Shown here: positions 6,207 to 13,441 of the stretch, piece after piece | Position numbering within the stretch: the first letter of the stretch is position 1 | Layout of the letters: every line of letters starts with the position of its first letter | Source of the DNA: JBBSEZ01 sp038239195 | GTDB lineage: Bacteria > Planctomycetota > Planctomycetia > Gemmatales > Gemmataceae | Length of the DNA: 15,214 bases | Reading direction: 5' to 3' | Assembly: GCA_038239195.1 (NCBI GenBank) | Contig: JBBSEZ010000237.1 | Span: forward strand, 1 to 15,214 | Made by a program: the position numbers and the translations under genes | Notes under the pieces: generated by a model | Told to the model about the DNA's origin: nothing | Seen by the model: only the letters and a program-made list of their open reading frames with translations | Databases searched by the model: none

Positions 6207-8417
6207 ATGGGCCCCTCCGCCAACCTGCCGAGTTTGCCCGAAGCCTCGGGGCCGCTGGGCGACCTGGTCGTGCAGAACGGCCGGATGAGCGGCGCGCGCC
6301 GCCCTCTTGCCGCCCCGCTCACGCTCATCGGCCAGGCCGCCGGTTGCGAAGTACGCCTCAACGTCGAAGGCGTCAATCCGCTCCATTGCGCCATCTTTTC
6401 CGGGCCCGGCGGCCCCCTTCTTCGCGACCTCGACAGCAGCACCGGCACCCGCATCAACGGCGAGCGCGTGGCGACGTGCGAGCTGCGGCACGGCGACGTT
6501 CTCGAAGTCGGCCCCTTCCGCTTCACCCTCGAATTGCCGCCGCTCACCGTCGAGGCCATCCCGGTCCTCGCCGGCGCCGACGGCCCCGCGCCCCAGGCCG
6601 AGCGCGACGCCGTGCGCGTTCAGGTTGCCGCGGTCGCCGCCCAGCAGGCGGAGCTCACCGAGGAGGAGGCCCGGTTGAGGCAGCGCGCCACGGCGCTGGA
6701 GCGCCAGGAGAAGCAGCTCGCCGCTCACCTCGACGAGCGCCGGGAAAAGCTTTTGAAGCTCCAGAACGAGGTGCGACAAGAGCGCGCGGCGGCCAAGGAG
6801 GAGATTGGCGCGACGAGGACCGAGATCGACGAGGGGTGGTCGGCCCTCCAGGACGAGCGCGCGGAGGTGGCCCAGGTCAAGCAGCGCGCGGAGAAAGAGC
6901 GCCGGCGCTGCGTGGAGCTCCGCAAGCGCCTGAAGCGCCGCTGGAAGGCCCACTTCCAGGCGCGCGAGGCCGCCCTGGCGCTGCGCGAGGCCGAGCTGGT
7001 CGCGCGGGGCGAACAGGGGGAGCGCGACGCGGAAGGCCTTCAGCGCGAGCTGGCGCGCTTCCACCAGGCGCAACTTCGCTTCAACGGCGAGTCGTGCCTG
7101 GCGCGGGGGCAGTTGCGCGAAGAGTGGCAGCAGTTGGGGCTGGCCCAGCAACAGTGGGAGGAATGCCTCAACGAGGAACATGCGGAGCGCGAGCGGCGCA
7201 CGCGCGCGCTCGAAGCGCGCAGCGCGGCCGTGGCGGCGGCGGAGCAGGCGCTGGCCGAGGAGCAGCGCCGCTGGCAGCAATCGCTGGCCAACGTGCGGCG
7301 CGAAGTCGAGGGGCTGGAGGTGCGCATTCGCCACCAGCGCCATCACTTGGCCGACGCCCGTCCTCAGGCCCCTGCGATCCCGGCTCCTTCTCTGGTCGCG
7401 CCGCCCGCCCCTCCCAGCCCCGTCGATGCCCGCGAGTGGCCGGCCTACCTCCGCGAGGTGGCCGGGGCCGTTGCCGACCAGCGCGCGCACCTGGCGGAGC
7501 AGTGGCAGCGCCTGCTGGAGGTCCACGAGCGCTGGCAGGAGGAGAGAGGCCAGGCGCAGGACGAGCTGGAGGTGCTGGCCGGCGAGCTCGAACAGCGCGA
7601 GCGCCGGCTGGAGGCGCGCGAACAGGGCCTGACGGCCGCGCTGGCGGAGCAGGCGCGACGCCAGGAGGCGGTGGCACAAACGCGCAGCTATCTCGAAGGC
7701 TGGCAAGCGCGCCTGACGGCCCGTTCCTCCGGCTGGGAGGCGGAGCGCGCCGCCCTGCTCGGCGAGATCGAGGCGCGCGAGCAACTCCTCGTCTCCCGGT
7801 CGCAGCGCCTCGAGGACGTCCACCGGCGGCGCACCGAGCGGCGCAGGCAGGAGGTCGCCGACCTGGCCGGCTTGCGCGGGCAGTGCGAAGAAGCGCGACG
7901 GCAATACGCTTCCTTGTGGGAGGAGTGTCAGGAGCGCCGCCAGGCGCTGGCCCAGGACAAGCGAGCGCTCGCCCGCCGGGCCCTCGCTCTGGAGCGCTAT
8001 CGGCAAGAGGTGTTGGCGCGGGCGCCTAGCTCGCCGAAAGCAGAGCGCCGGCTGCGGCGCCTCCAGCGCCAGGACGCCGCTCGCCTGGCCGGCGCCGAGG
8101 CCGACCTCCACGCCGAGCGCCAGGCGCTGCTCGCGGAGGCCACGCGCCTCCAGGAGCGCTACGCTCAGCTCCAGCAGCACGAGGAAGCTCTGCTGGCGCG
8201 GCAAGAGGAGCTCCGCGAGCAAATGACGGAGTGGGAAAGTCGGCAATCGACCGCCGAGGAGGAACAGGAGCGGCTGCGGATCGAGGTGCAGCGCCACGAG
8301 GCGCGGCACGCGGTCGAGGAGCGCCAACTCGCGGACCTGCGCGACGAGGTGGAGCGCATCGCCCGGCTCCTGATCGAGGAGGGGGCGCCCGCGCAGGAGA
8401 TCGCGCAGGCGGCGTGA
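6207..8417 (+). CDS. FHA-domain protein with two long coiled coils
   Basis: Residues 19-109 of this 736-residue protein form an FHA fold: LVVQNGRMSG, LTLIGQAAGCEVRL, NPLHCAIF, LRDLDSSTGTRINGERV and LRHGDVLEVGPFRFTLE. FHA domains normally read phosphothreonine. Here the GR arginine is Gln43 and the SxxH serine is Asn57, while His60 and Asn84 of the NG turn remain, so phosphopeptide binding is doubtful. Residues about 130-385 and 413-728 are continuous Glu/Arg/Gln/Ala-rich coiled coil. They are broken by a Pro-rich hinge at about 387-412 (IPAPSLVAPPAPPSP). There is no signal peptide or membrane segment, so it should be a cytoplasmic rod or scaffold. The start is the first ATG before the FHA strands, with GGAG about 14 bases upstream. 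The gene converges on pyrD with 21 bp between stops. The partner is unknown. Confidence 0.88.
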   Translation: MGPSANLPSLPEASGPLGDLVVQNGRMSGARRPLAAPLTLIGQAAGCEVRLNVEGVNPLHCAIFSGPGGPLLRDLDSSTGTRINGERVATCELRHGDVLEVGPFRFTLELPPLTVEAIPVLAGADGPAPQAERDAVRVQVAAVAAQQAELTEEEARLRQRATALERQEKQLAAHLDERREKLLKLQNEVRQERAAAKEEIGATRTEIDEGWSALQDERAEVAQVKQRAEKERRRCVELRKRLKRRWKAHFQAREAALALREAELVARGEQGERDAEGLQRELARFHQAQLRFNGESCLARGQLREEWQQLGLAQQQWEECLNEEHAERERRTRALEARSAAVAAAEQALAEEQRRWQQSLANVRREVEGLEVRIRHQRHHLADARPQAPAIPAPSLVAPPAPPSPVDAREWPAYLREVAGAVADQRAHLAEQWQRLLEVHERWQEERGQAQDELEVLAGELEQRERRLEAREQGLTAALAEQARRQEAVAQTRSYLEGWQARLTARSSGWEAERAALLGEIEAREQLLVSRSQRLEDVHRRRTERRRQEVADLAGLRGQCEEARRQYASLWEECQERRQALAQDKRALARRALALERYRQEVLARAPSSPKAERRLRRLQRQDAARLAGAEADLHAERQALLAEATRLQERYAQLQQHEEALLARQEELREQMTEWESRQSTAEEEQERLRIEVQRHEARHAVEERQLADLRDEVERIARLLIEEGAPAQEIAQAA

Positions 8418-8438
8418 CCGCTGGCCTATCCCACGCGG

Positions 8439-9344
8439 CTACCGGAGCGTCCCCACGACCTCGCGCACCGTGCGCGCTCCGACCGACGCCAGCGCTCCCG
8501 GCAGTGCCTCGACGATGCGCTGTGCCGCCGTCGGGTCGTAGAAGTTGACCGTCCCCAGCTGCACGGCACTGGCCCCCGCCACCAGGAACTCCATCGCGTC
8601 GTCGAGCGTCGCGATCCCGCCGATGCCGAGGATCGGCACCTCGACGTTTCGCGCCACCTGCCACACCAGCCGCAGCGCCAGCGGCTTGATCGCCGGCCCG
8701 CTCAGCCCGCCCGTCTTGTTGCCGAGGATCGCCCGCCGGCGCCGCCAGTCGATTGCCATGCCCACGAAGGTGTTGACCAGCGACACCGCGTCGGCCCCCG
8801 CCTCCGCCGCCGCCCGCGCCACCGCCACCACGTCCGTCACGTTCGGCGTCAGCTTGGCGATCAGCGGCACGTCGCACACCGCGCGCGCCCGCCGAACGAT
8901 CCGCCCCGTCACCTCCGGGCTCGTGGCGAAGTCGGTGCCGCCCGCCACGTTCGGGCACGACAGGTTCAGCTCGATCGCCGCCAGCCCGCTCTCGCGGCCG
9001 AGCATCTCGGCCATCTCGACGAACTCCTCCTCCGTCTTGCCGGCGACGTTGGCGATAATGGCGGTCGGCAACGTTCGCAGATAGGGGAGGTGGTGGCGAA
9101 TGAAGTATTCGATGCCGTCGTTGTCCAGCCCGATGGCGTTGAGCATCCCCGAGGGCGTCTCGACGGTGCGCGGCGGCGGGTTGCCGGCGCGCGGCTGGCG
9201 CGTGACCGTCTTGGGGATGACGGCGCCGAGGCGGGCGAAATCGACGGCGCCCGCCATCTCGCGCGCATAGCCAAACGTGCCCGAGGCCACCAGGATCGGG
9301 TTGGCAAGGCGCAGGCGGCCGAGGGTGACGGAGAGGTCGGCCAT
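8439..9344 (-). CDS. pyrD: Dihydroorotate dehydrogenase, class 1B catalytic subunit
   Basis: It oxidises dihydroorotate to orotate with FMN in cytosolic pyrimidine synthesis. The 301 residues match the class 1B length. Visible motifs are NPILVASGTFGYA (FMN site), NAIGLDNDGIEYF, NLSCPN with the class 1 active-site base Cys130, Lys164 in AKLTPNVTD, NTFVGMAID, GLSGPAIKPLALRLVW, and the phosphate loop PILGIGGI with GASAVQLGT. Cys rather than Ser as base separates it from the membrane-bound class 2 enzyme. Class 1B enzymes usually pair with the iron-sulfur/FAD subunit PyrK; no pyrK is in this window. The start is ATG 9344 (MADLSV). An in-frame start at 9392 would translate the CACAGAT repeat and is rejected. 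The pyrB/pyrC genes are not nearby. Confidence 0.95.
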   Translation of the reverse strand: MADLSVTLGRLRLANPILVASGTFGYAREMAGAVDFARLGAVIPKTVTRQPRAGNPPPRTVETPSGMLNAIGLDNDGIEYFIRHHLPYLRTLPTAIIANVAGKTEEEFVEMAEMLGRESGLAAIELNLSCPNVAGGTDFATSPEVTGRIVRRARAVCDVPLIAKLTPNVTDVVAVARAAAEAGADAVSLVNTFVGMAIDWRRRRAILGNKTGGLSGPAIKPLALRLVWQVARNVEVPILGIGGIATLDDAMEFLVAGASAVQLGTVNFYDPTAAQRIVEALPGALASVGARTVREVVGTLR

Positions 9345-9375
9345 GACGTCGGAACTGGCCCTCAACCGGAAACAA

Positions 9376-9494
9376 TAGCCACAGATAGACACCGATGAAC
9401 ACAGATAAGATGAGACAGGAGACAGAGGGAAGCAGCGCGGTTGGCTACCTGGTTCTTTGTCTTATCCGCGTTCATTTGTGTCCATCTGTGGCTA
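9376..9494. repeat. Inverted pair of CACAGAT-type intergenic repeats
   Basis: The arm at 9376-9410 and the reverse complement of 9460-9494 are both 35 bases and match at 30 positions, with a 49-base spacer. Each arm contains three units of about 10 bases: CACAGATAGA, CACCGATGAA, CACAGATAAG in the left, and CACAGATGGA, CACAAATGAA, CGCGGATAAG in the right read on minus. The pair could fold into a long hairpin in RNA or single-stranded DNA. It lies between the speA stop and pyrD start, both minus-strand. Similar CACAGAT-rich intergenic repeats occur, as far as I recall, in many bacterial genomes; the copy number here cannot be judged from one window. Confidence 0.8.
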
Positions 9495-9509
9495 ATTCTT
9501 CTTCTCCCC

Positions 9510-11486
9510 TCAATGCGTGCCCAGCGGCTCCTCCAGGTAAGTATACCCGTCGAGCCCCGACTCGTAGAACTTGACGAGCTGCTTCGACTCGGTCAGGCTG
9601 ATCCTGCCCGCCCGCACCGCTCGCTCCACGTCCTTGCGCAGCATCTCGGTCAACTTCTCGGCGTTGTACTGCACGTAGGCCAGCACCTCGCGCACCGTGT
9701 CGCCCTTGATCACGTCGTCGATGGTATACTCGCCGTCCTCGTCGATGCTGACGTGGACGGCGTTGGTGTCGCCGAACAGGTTGTGCAGGTCGCCGAGGAT
9801 CTCCTGATACGCCCCCAGCAGGAAGGCGCCGAGCACGTACTGCTCGTCCTCGCGCAGCGGATGGAGCTGGAGCGTGTTGCGCACGTCGCGCAGGTCGATG
9901 AACTGGTCGATCTTGCCGTCCGAGTCGCAGGTGATGTCGCCCAGCACGGCGCGGCGGGTCGGCACCTCGTTGAGCCGGTGGATCGGCATGATCGGAAAGA
10001 GCTGCTTGATCGCCCAGCTGTCGGGCATCGACTGGAACACCGAGAAGTTGCAGAAGTAGGTGTCCGACATCAGCGATTCGAGGCCCTGGAGCTCTTCGGG
10101 CGTGTAGTCGAGCTCGCGGACCATCTTGAGGATCTTGGCGCAGACCGCCCAGAACAGCCGTTCCACCAGGGCCCGGTGCTCGATCTGCAGGGAGCCCAGG
10201 TTGAAGCGGTCGAGCGCCTCATCGACGGCCTGCATGGCGTCGTGGTAGCTCTCCAGGAGGTTCTTCTTCTTCAGGTCGCGGTGGATGCCGAACAGGTCGG
10301 TGACCTGCTGCGGCGCGTCGGGCGGGATCTCCGGCGGGGCCTGCAAACGGTCGAAATTGGACACGCCCAGCACGTCGAACATCAGCATGCTGTGATACGC
10401 CACCACGGCGCGGCCCGACTCTGACACGATGGTCGGGTGCGGCACGCCGGCCTCGTCGCAGACGCTCTTGATGCGGAAGACGACGTCGTTGGCGTACTCC
10501 TGGAGCGTGTAGTTGACCGACGACTCGAAGTCGGTCTGCGAGCCATCGTAGTCGATGCCCAGGCCGCCGCCGACGTCGAGGAAGCGCACGCCCGCCCCGA
10601 CGCGGTGCAGCTCGACGTAGACGCGGGCCGACTCGGTCAGGGCGTTCTTGATGCTGCGGATGTTGGTGATCTGGCTGCCGAGGTGGAAGTGAACGAGCTG
10701 GAGGCAGTCGGCCATGTCGCGCTGCTGGAGATACTCGACGGCCTCCAGGACCTCGGTGAGGGTGAGGCCGAACTTGGAGCGGTAGCCGGCCGAACTGCGC
10801 CAGCGACCGGCGCCGCGCGAGGCGAGTTTGACGCGCACCCCCAACACGGGGCGGATCTTGAGCGCCTCGGCGTGGCGGACGATGGCCTCCAGCTCGGAGA
10901 ACTTCTCGACGACGGGGATGACCTGCTTCCCCATCTTGCGGGCCAGCATGGCCATGTGAATGAACTCGTCGTCCTTGAAGCCATTGCAGATGATGGGCGT
11001 TCCGGTCGGCTCACCCGACGAGTTCTTGGCAGCGGCGCCGTTGGTCAGGGCGAGGACGGCGAGCAACTCGGGCTTGGAGCCGGCCTCGAGGCCGAAGTTG
11101 AACGGCTTGCCGAAGTCGAGGATCTCTTCGACGACCTGGCGCTGCTGATTGACCTTGATGGGGTAGACGCAGACGTAGTTGGATCGGTAGTCGAACTCCT
11201 TCATGGCCTGGTGGAAGGCGTCGTTGATCTCGCCGACGCGGTGGCGCAGGATGTCGGTGAAGCGCAGCAGGATGGGCAACTGGATGCCGCGGGCCTGGAG
11301 CTGGTCGATGAGCTCCTTGAGGTCCACGGAGCGGTCGGCGCGCTTGGTGGGATGGACCTGGAGGTGCCCCGCCTTGTTGATGGCGAAATAGCCCTTGCCC
11401 CAGTTGCGGACGCCGTAGGTCTCGACGGCGTCCTGGATCTTCCACTTCTCCATCAACTGCGAGTCAGCGCCTTGCGGCATCGGCAT
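9510..11486 (-). CDS. speA: Biosynthetic arginine decarboxylase
   Basis: This PLP enzyme converts arginine to agmatine, the first step of the agmatine route to putrescine and spermidine. The 658 residues are normal for SpeA. Visible are the PLP lysine Lys111 in YPIKVNQQ, the HFHLGSQ strand (266-272), the phosphate-binding GGG in DVGGGLGIDYDG (306-308), SESGRAVVAYHS, and the CNFSVFQSMPDSWAI block (479-493). Cys520 in ITCDSDGKID is the position equivalent to the ornithine decarboxylase active-site Cys. The start is ATG 11486, with GGAGG eight bases upstream. An in-frame start at 11840 would add 118 unrelated residues and run into the divergent gene. No agmatinase or agmatine deiminase is adjacent, so the rest of the pathway lies elsewhere. 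The leader is rich in hairpins, one of which holds the ribosome site. Confidence 0.97.
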   Translation of the reverse strand: MPMPQGADSQLMEKWKIQDAVETYGVRNWGKGYFAINKAGHLQVHPTKRADRSVDLKELIDQLQARGIQLPILLRFTDILRHRVGEINDAFHQAMKEFDYRSNYVCVYPIKVNQQRQVVEEILDFGKPFNFGLEAGSKPELLAVLALTNGAAAKNSSGEPTGTPIICNGFKDDEFIHMAMLARKMGKQVIPVVEKFSELEAIVRHAEALKIRPVLGVRVKLASRGAGRWRSSAGYRSKFGLTLTEVLEAVEYLQQRDMADCLQLVHFHLGSQITNIRSIKNALTESARVYVELHRVGAGVRFLDVGGGLGIDYDGSQTDFESSVNYTLQEYANDVVFRIKSVCDEAGVPHPTIVSESGRAVVAYHSMLMFDVLGVSNFDRLQAPPEIPPDAPQQVTDLFGIHRDLKKKNLLESYHDAMQAVDEALDRFNLGSLQIEHRALVERLFWAVCAKILKMVRELDYTPEELQGLESLMSDTYFCNFSVFQSMPDSWAIKQLFPIMPIHRLNEVPTRRAVLGDITCDSDGKIDQFIDLRDVRNTLQLHPLREDEQYVLGAFLLGAYQEILGDLHNLFGDTNAVHVSIDEDGEYTIDDVIKGDTVREVLAYVQYNAEKLTEMLRKDVERAVRAGRISLTESKQLVKFYESGLDGYTYLEEPLGTH

Positions 11487-11493
11487 CGAACGG

Positions 11494-11510
11494 GCCTCCT
11501 TCGGGAAGGC
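11494..11510 (-). promoter_or_regulatory. Hairpin enclosing the speA ribosome-binding site
   Basis: On the minus strand GCCTTC pairs with GGAGGC across the loop CCGAA, six pairs including one G-T wobble. The GGAGG that serves the speA start lies inside the right arm, so folding would limit ribosome access. No ligand-binding fold is recognised. It could be fortuitous in GC-rich DNA. Confidence 0.4.
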
Positions 11511-11564
11511 GGTCACAGGAAGCGGGGGCGGCAAGGCGGGCCGATCGTAGAGGGCCCGGGAAGG

Positions 11565-11617
11565 GGTGCCGTAGGCACCGGGAAGGTTCGACGAAACTCC
11601 TTGTGTTCGCAAGGGGT
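11565..11617 (-). promoter_or_regulatory. Two stem-loops in the speA leader
   Basis: GGTGCC-GTA-GGCACC (11565-11579) is a perfect six-pair stem. The segment 11596-11617 forms an eight-pair stem with a six-base loop (one G-T wobble on the plus strand). Both would be in the speA transcript if it starts near 11624. No T tract follows either on the minus strand, so neither is an intrinsic terminator. Confidence 0.4.
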
Positions 11618-11630
11618 TAGCCTTATCATC

Positions 11631-11657
11631 TGTATAGCTCTGTGTCCTCCCCGTCAA
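11631..11657 (-). promoter_or_regulatory. Candidate sigma70 promoter of speA
   Basis: Read on minus, TTGACG (11652-11657, 5/6 to consensus) is followed after 15 bases by TATACA (11631-11636, 4/6). The spacer is short, which lowers confidence. It would give a leader of about 140 bases. On the opposite strand TTGTGT at 11601 and TATCAT at 11624-11629 are spaced 17 bases and might serve the methyltransferase gene, though the -35 is poor. Confidence 0.35.
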
Positions 11658-11745
11658 GGACATTTCCGCTCCCCACGCCTGGCGGAGAGGCGGCGCGTCC
11701 CCCAGGGCCCGCGCATCCCCGAAACCCCGCCCAACGGAACCGACC

Positions 11746-12945
11746 ATGCGCGCCGAAGGCGCCAACCAGTCGCTGGTAGAACAGTTGATCGCGCGCGGCG
11801 CCCTCTGGTCGCCCCCCCTGATCGACGCCTTCCGCGCCACCCCGCGCCATCTCTTCCTCGACCGCGTTTACCATCACCACCCCGAGCGCGGCTGGCGCGA
11901 GATCGACACGACTCGTCCCGGCCGGGGCGAGCTCCGCCTCATCTATAGCGACCGGGCCCTGACGACGCGCCTCAGCACGCCGGAAATCGAGCGCGGCTCC
12001 CTGGCGATCAGCTCGTCGAGCCAGCCGTCGCTGATGGCGCAGATCCTCGAGGACCTGCGCCTGGCGCCGGGGCAGCGCGTGTTGGAGGTCGGCGCCGGCA
12101 CCGGCTACAACGCGGCGCTGCTGGCCTACGCGGTAGGGGGCGAGGGGAAGGTGACGTCGATCGACGTCGATCGGGTGGTGCTGGGGGAGGCCCGGCGGCA
12201 CCTGGAGGCGCTGCCGGGCAGGGAGGTGGAACTGCGCCACGGCGACGGGCGCCGGGGCTACCCCGACGGGGCGCCGTTCGACCGCATCCTGGCGACCGCG
12301 GCCACGCCCGACCTGGAGCCCGCCTGGCTGGAGCAGCTCGCGGAGGGCGGGCTGCTGGAGGCGCCACTGGACCTGGCGCCGGGACTGTCGTATCTGGTGT
12401 GCGGCACCGTGCGCGAGGGGCGATTCGAGGGCCGGCTGCTGCGCCCGGCCTATTTCATGCCGCTGCGCGAGGAGGGGACGACGGGCCGGGGGCCGACGCC
12501 GCTGCTGCCGGGCCCGGAGCGCATGACGGACGTGCCGGCGCCGTGGGCGGGGTGGCTGGGGAGGCGGCCGACGACGTGGGCGCTGAGCGGGGGCGGGCTG
12601 CTGGTGGCGCTGGCGTTTCTGGGCTGGCTGGAGGGGCTGAGCGTCGGCTACGCAATCTTGCCGGACGATCGGCCGGCCTACGGGGTGGGCGACCTGGTGC
12701 GCGGGCAGGTGTGCTGGGTGAGCGCGCGGACGTGGCGCGTGAGCGGCAAGGCGGGGCACGAACTGGGGCTGCGGCTGTGGCGGAAGTTTCTGGACGAGGG
12801 CGGGCCGTGGCCGACGGAGTTTCGGCTGACGGCCCAGGTGGGCGAGGCGGCGAGAGCGGAAGGGCGGTTGGCGTATCGCAAGCAGGGGGCGCGGTGCGGG
12901 CAGGTGTGGGAACTGATCGAGGCGAGGGAGCGGGGCGGGGTTTGA
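11746..12945 (+). CDS. pcm: Protein-L-isoaspartate O-methyltransferase with C-terminal extension
   Basis: It should transfer a methyl group from S-adenosylmethionine to isoaspartyl residues of damaged proteins. Of 399 residues, about 1-240 are the PCMT domain: the ISSSSQPSLMAQILE region (88-102), SAM motif I VLEVGAGTGYN (112-122), the acidic residue in SIDVD (about 140), HGDGRRGYP with FDRILATAA (165-186), and LAEGGLLEAPL. Classical PCMTs end near 210-230 residues. The extra 160 here include a hydrophobic stretch (LSGGGLLVALAFLGWL, about 280-295), too short and isolated to call a membrane helix, and a C-terminal module (GHELGLRLWRKFLDEGGPW, then GRLAYRKQG). The layout vaguely recalls C-terminal domains of actinobacterial PCMT-like enzymes, but this is tentative. 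There is no good Shine-Dalgarno; the ATG is the first before conserved sequence. The gene diverges from speA. A decayed copy of its 3' part lies at 13342-13441. Confidence 0.85.
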   Translation: MRAEGANQSLVEQLIARGALWSPPLIDAFRATPRHLFLDRVYHHHPERGWREIDTTRPGRGELRLIYSDRALTTRLSTPEIERGSLAISSSSQPSLMAQILEDLRLAPGQRVLEVGAGTGYNAALLAYAVGGEGKVTSIDVDRVVLGEARRHLEALPGREVELRHGDGRRGYPDGAPFDRILATAATPDLEPAWLEQLAEGGLLEAPLDLAPGLSYLVCGTVREGRFEGRLLRPAYFMPLREEGTTGRGPTPLLPGPERMTDVPAPWAGWLGRRPTTWALSGGGLLVALAFLGWLEGLSVGYAILPDDRPAYGVGDLVRGQVCWVSARTWRVSGKAGHELGLRLWRKFLDEGGPWPTEFRLTAQVGEAARAEGRLAYRKQGARCGQVWELIEARERGGV

Positions 12946-13223
12946 CGCGGAAGCGATCCGTCGGGGAGGGAGGCACGAACCTCCTCCGGTCCCGTCGTGC
13001 GGTGCTGTGACGGGGGTGACGCGCTCGGGCCCGCAACGTAATCCTGCGTGCCCCGCTGCCACAGCCTGCCACGGTGGCAGGCAGCTATTCGCGACGGAAG
13101 ATGTTTCTGGAAATAGGCTTACGCGCTGACATGACCCCACCCTGCCACCCTGCCACCGTACGCAGGGCTGGTGGGCTGCCCCCAGAAGCATCGAGATTGC
13201 GCTCAAAATGCTATCGCCACAAC
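12946..13223. other. Non-coding stretch with CTGCCAC repeats
   Basis: No gene is supported. A stem GGAGG/CCTCC (12969-12984, loop CACGAA) lies 23 bases after the methyltransferase stop but has no T tract, so it is at best a weak terminator. The motif CTGCCAC occurs at 13056, 13066, 13142 and 13150. The second copy is the left half of a palindrome, CCTGCCAC/GTGGCAGG (13065-13081). The open frame across this region covers unrelated repeats and remnants and has no ribosome site. Confidence 0.55.
13065..13081. repeat. Palindrome within CTGCCAC repeat cluster
   Basis: CCTGCCAC and GTGGCAGG are perfect eight-base arms around one central base. A direct copy of CTGCCAC lies 10 bases upstream, and a tandem pair spaced eight bases lies at 13142-13156. 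It may be a protein site, a repeat seed or a recombination hotspot; the sequence does not decide. Confidence 0.55.
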
Positions 13224-13341
13224 GTGCGCAGCGCCTGTCTAATCGAAAGGACACGAGGCGAGCACCGGGTAAGTCCCAGGACGGACAGGTTGGTCCGCCT
13301 CGAACTCATCGGCCAGAAGGGAATGCGGCCCACCCTCGCCG
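13224..13341 (+). ncRNA. Structured segment, possible 5' fragment of a group II intron
   Basis: The segment opens with GTGCG, the usual 5' end of group II introns, and is dense in pairing potential. CGCCT (13231-13235) can pair with AGGCG (13256-13260). The same AGGCG, extended to CGAGGCG (13254-13260), can instead pair with CGCCTCG (13296-13302). CCTGTC (13233-13238) can pair with GACAGG (13284-13289), and GGG/CCC stems lie inside. The segment CACCGGGTAAGTCCCAGG resembles, from memory only, domain I of bacterial group II introns. If correct, everything after domain I, including the reverse transcriptase, is missing. It stops where the methyltransferase-gene copy begins. An unrelated structured RNA is the alternative. 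Confidence 0.3.
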
Positions 13342-13441
13342 GGGCGACTTGGTGCGCGGGGAGGTGTGCTGGGTGGGGGCGTGAGCGGCAAGGCGGGGCA
13401 CGAACGGGGGCTGCGGCTGTGGCGGAAGTTCCTCGCCGAGG
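13342..13441 (+). pseudogene. Decayed partial copy of the methyltransferase 3' region
   Basis: 13342-13375 matches 12687-12720 with two differences in 34 bases. After 13 bases missing from the copy, 13378-13441 matches 12737-12800 with a handful of differences. The copied part encodes the C-terminal module (GDLVRG, VSGKAGHE, LRLWRKFL). The deletion shifts the frame, and there is no start, methyltransferase domain or proper C-terminus. Differences are both silent and replacing (for example Q to E and L to R), so this may be the remnant of a diverged paralogue rather than a fresh duplication. Confidence 0.8.

Noticed and set aside
6344..8029. A 561-residue open frame in another plus frame inside the FHA gene
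   Set aside because: It is Arg/Gly/Ala low complexity with no motif; it is a shifted reading of the coiled coil.
6120..8327. A 735-residue open frame antisense to the FHA gene
   Set aside because: It arises from the Glu/Arg/Ala codons of the coiled coil read backwards in GC-rich DNA. It is Leu/Ala/Arg-only, lacks a domain pattern, and the sense frame has an FHA fold and coherent heptads.
10437..11948. A 503-residue plus frame antisense to speA
   Set aside because: speA has all family motifs in the other direction; the antisense frame has none and runs into the methyltransferase gene out of frame.
13055..13160. CTGCCAC repeats as a CRISPR array
   Set aside because: The units are seven bases, spacers are one to three bases or about 70, and there are no cas genes.
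11626..13254. A 542-residue minus frame antisense to the methyltransferase gene
   Set aside because: It is Pro/Arg/Gln low complexity, and the sense strand carries clear SAM-binding motifs.
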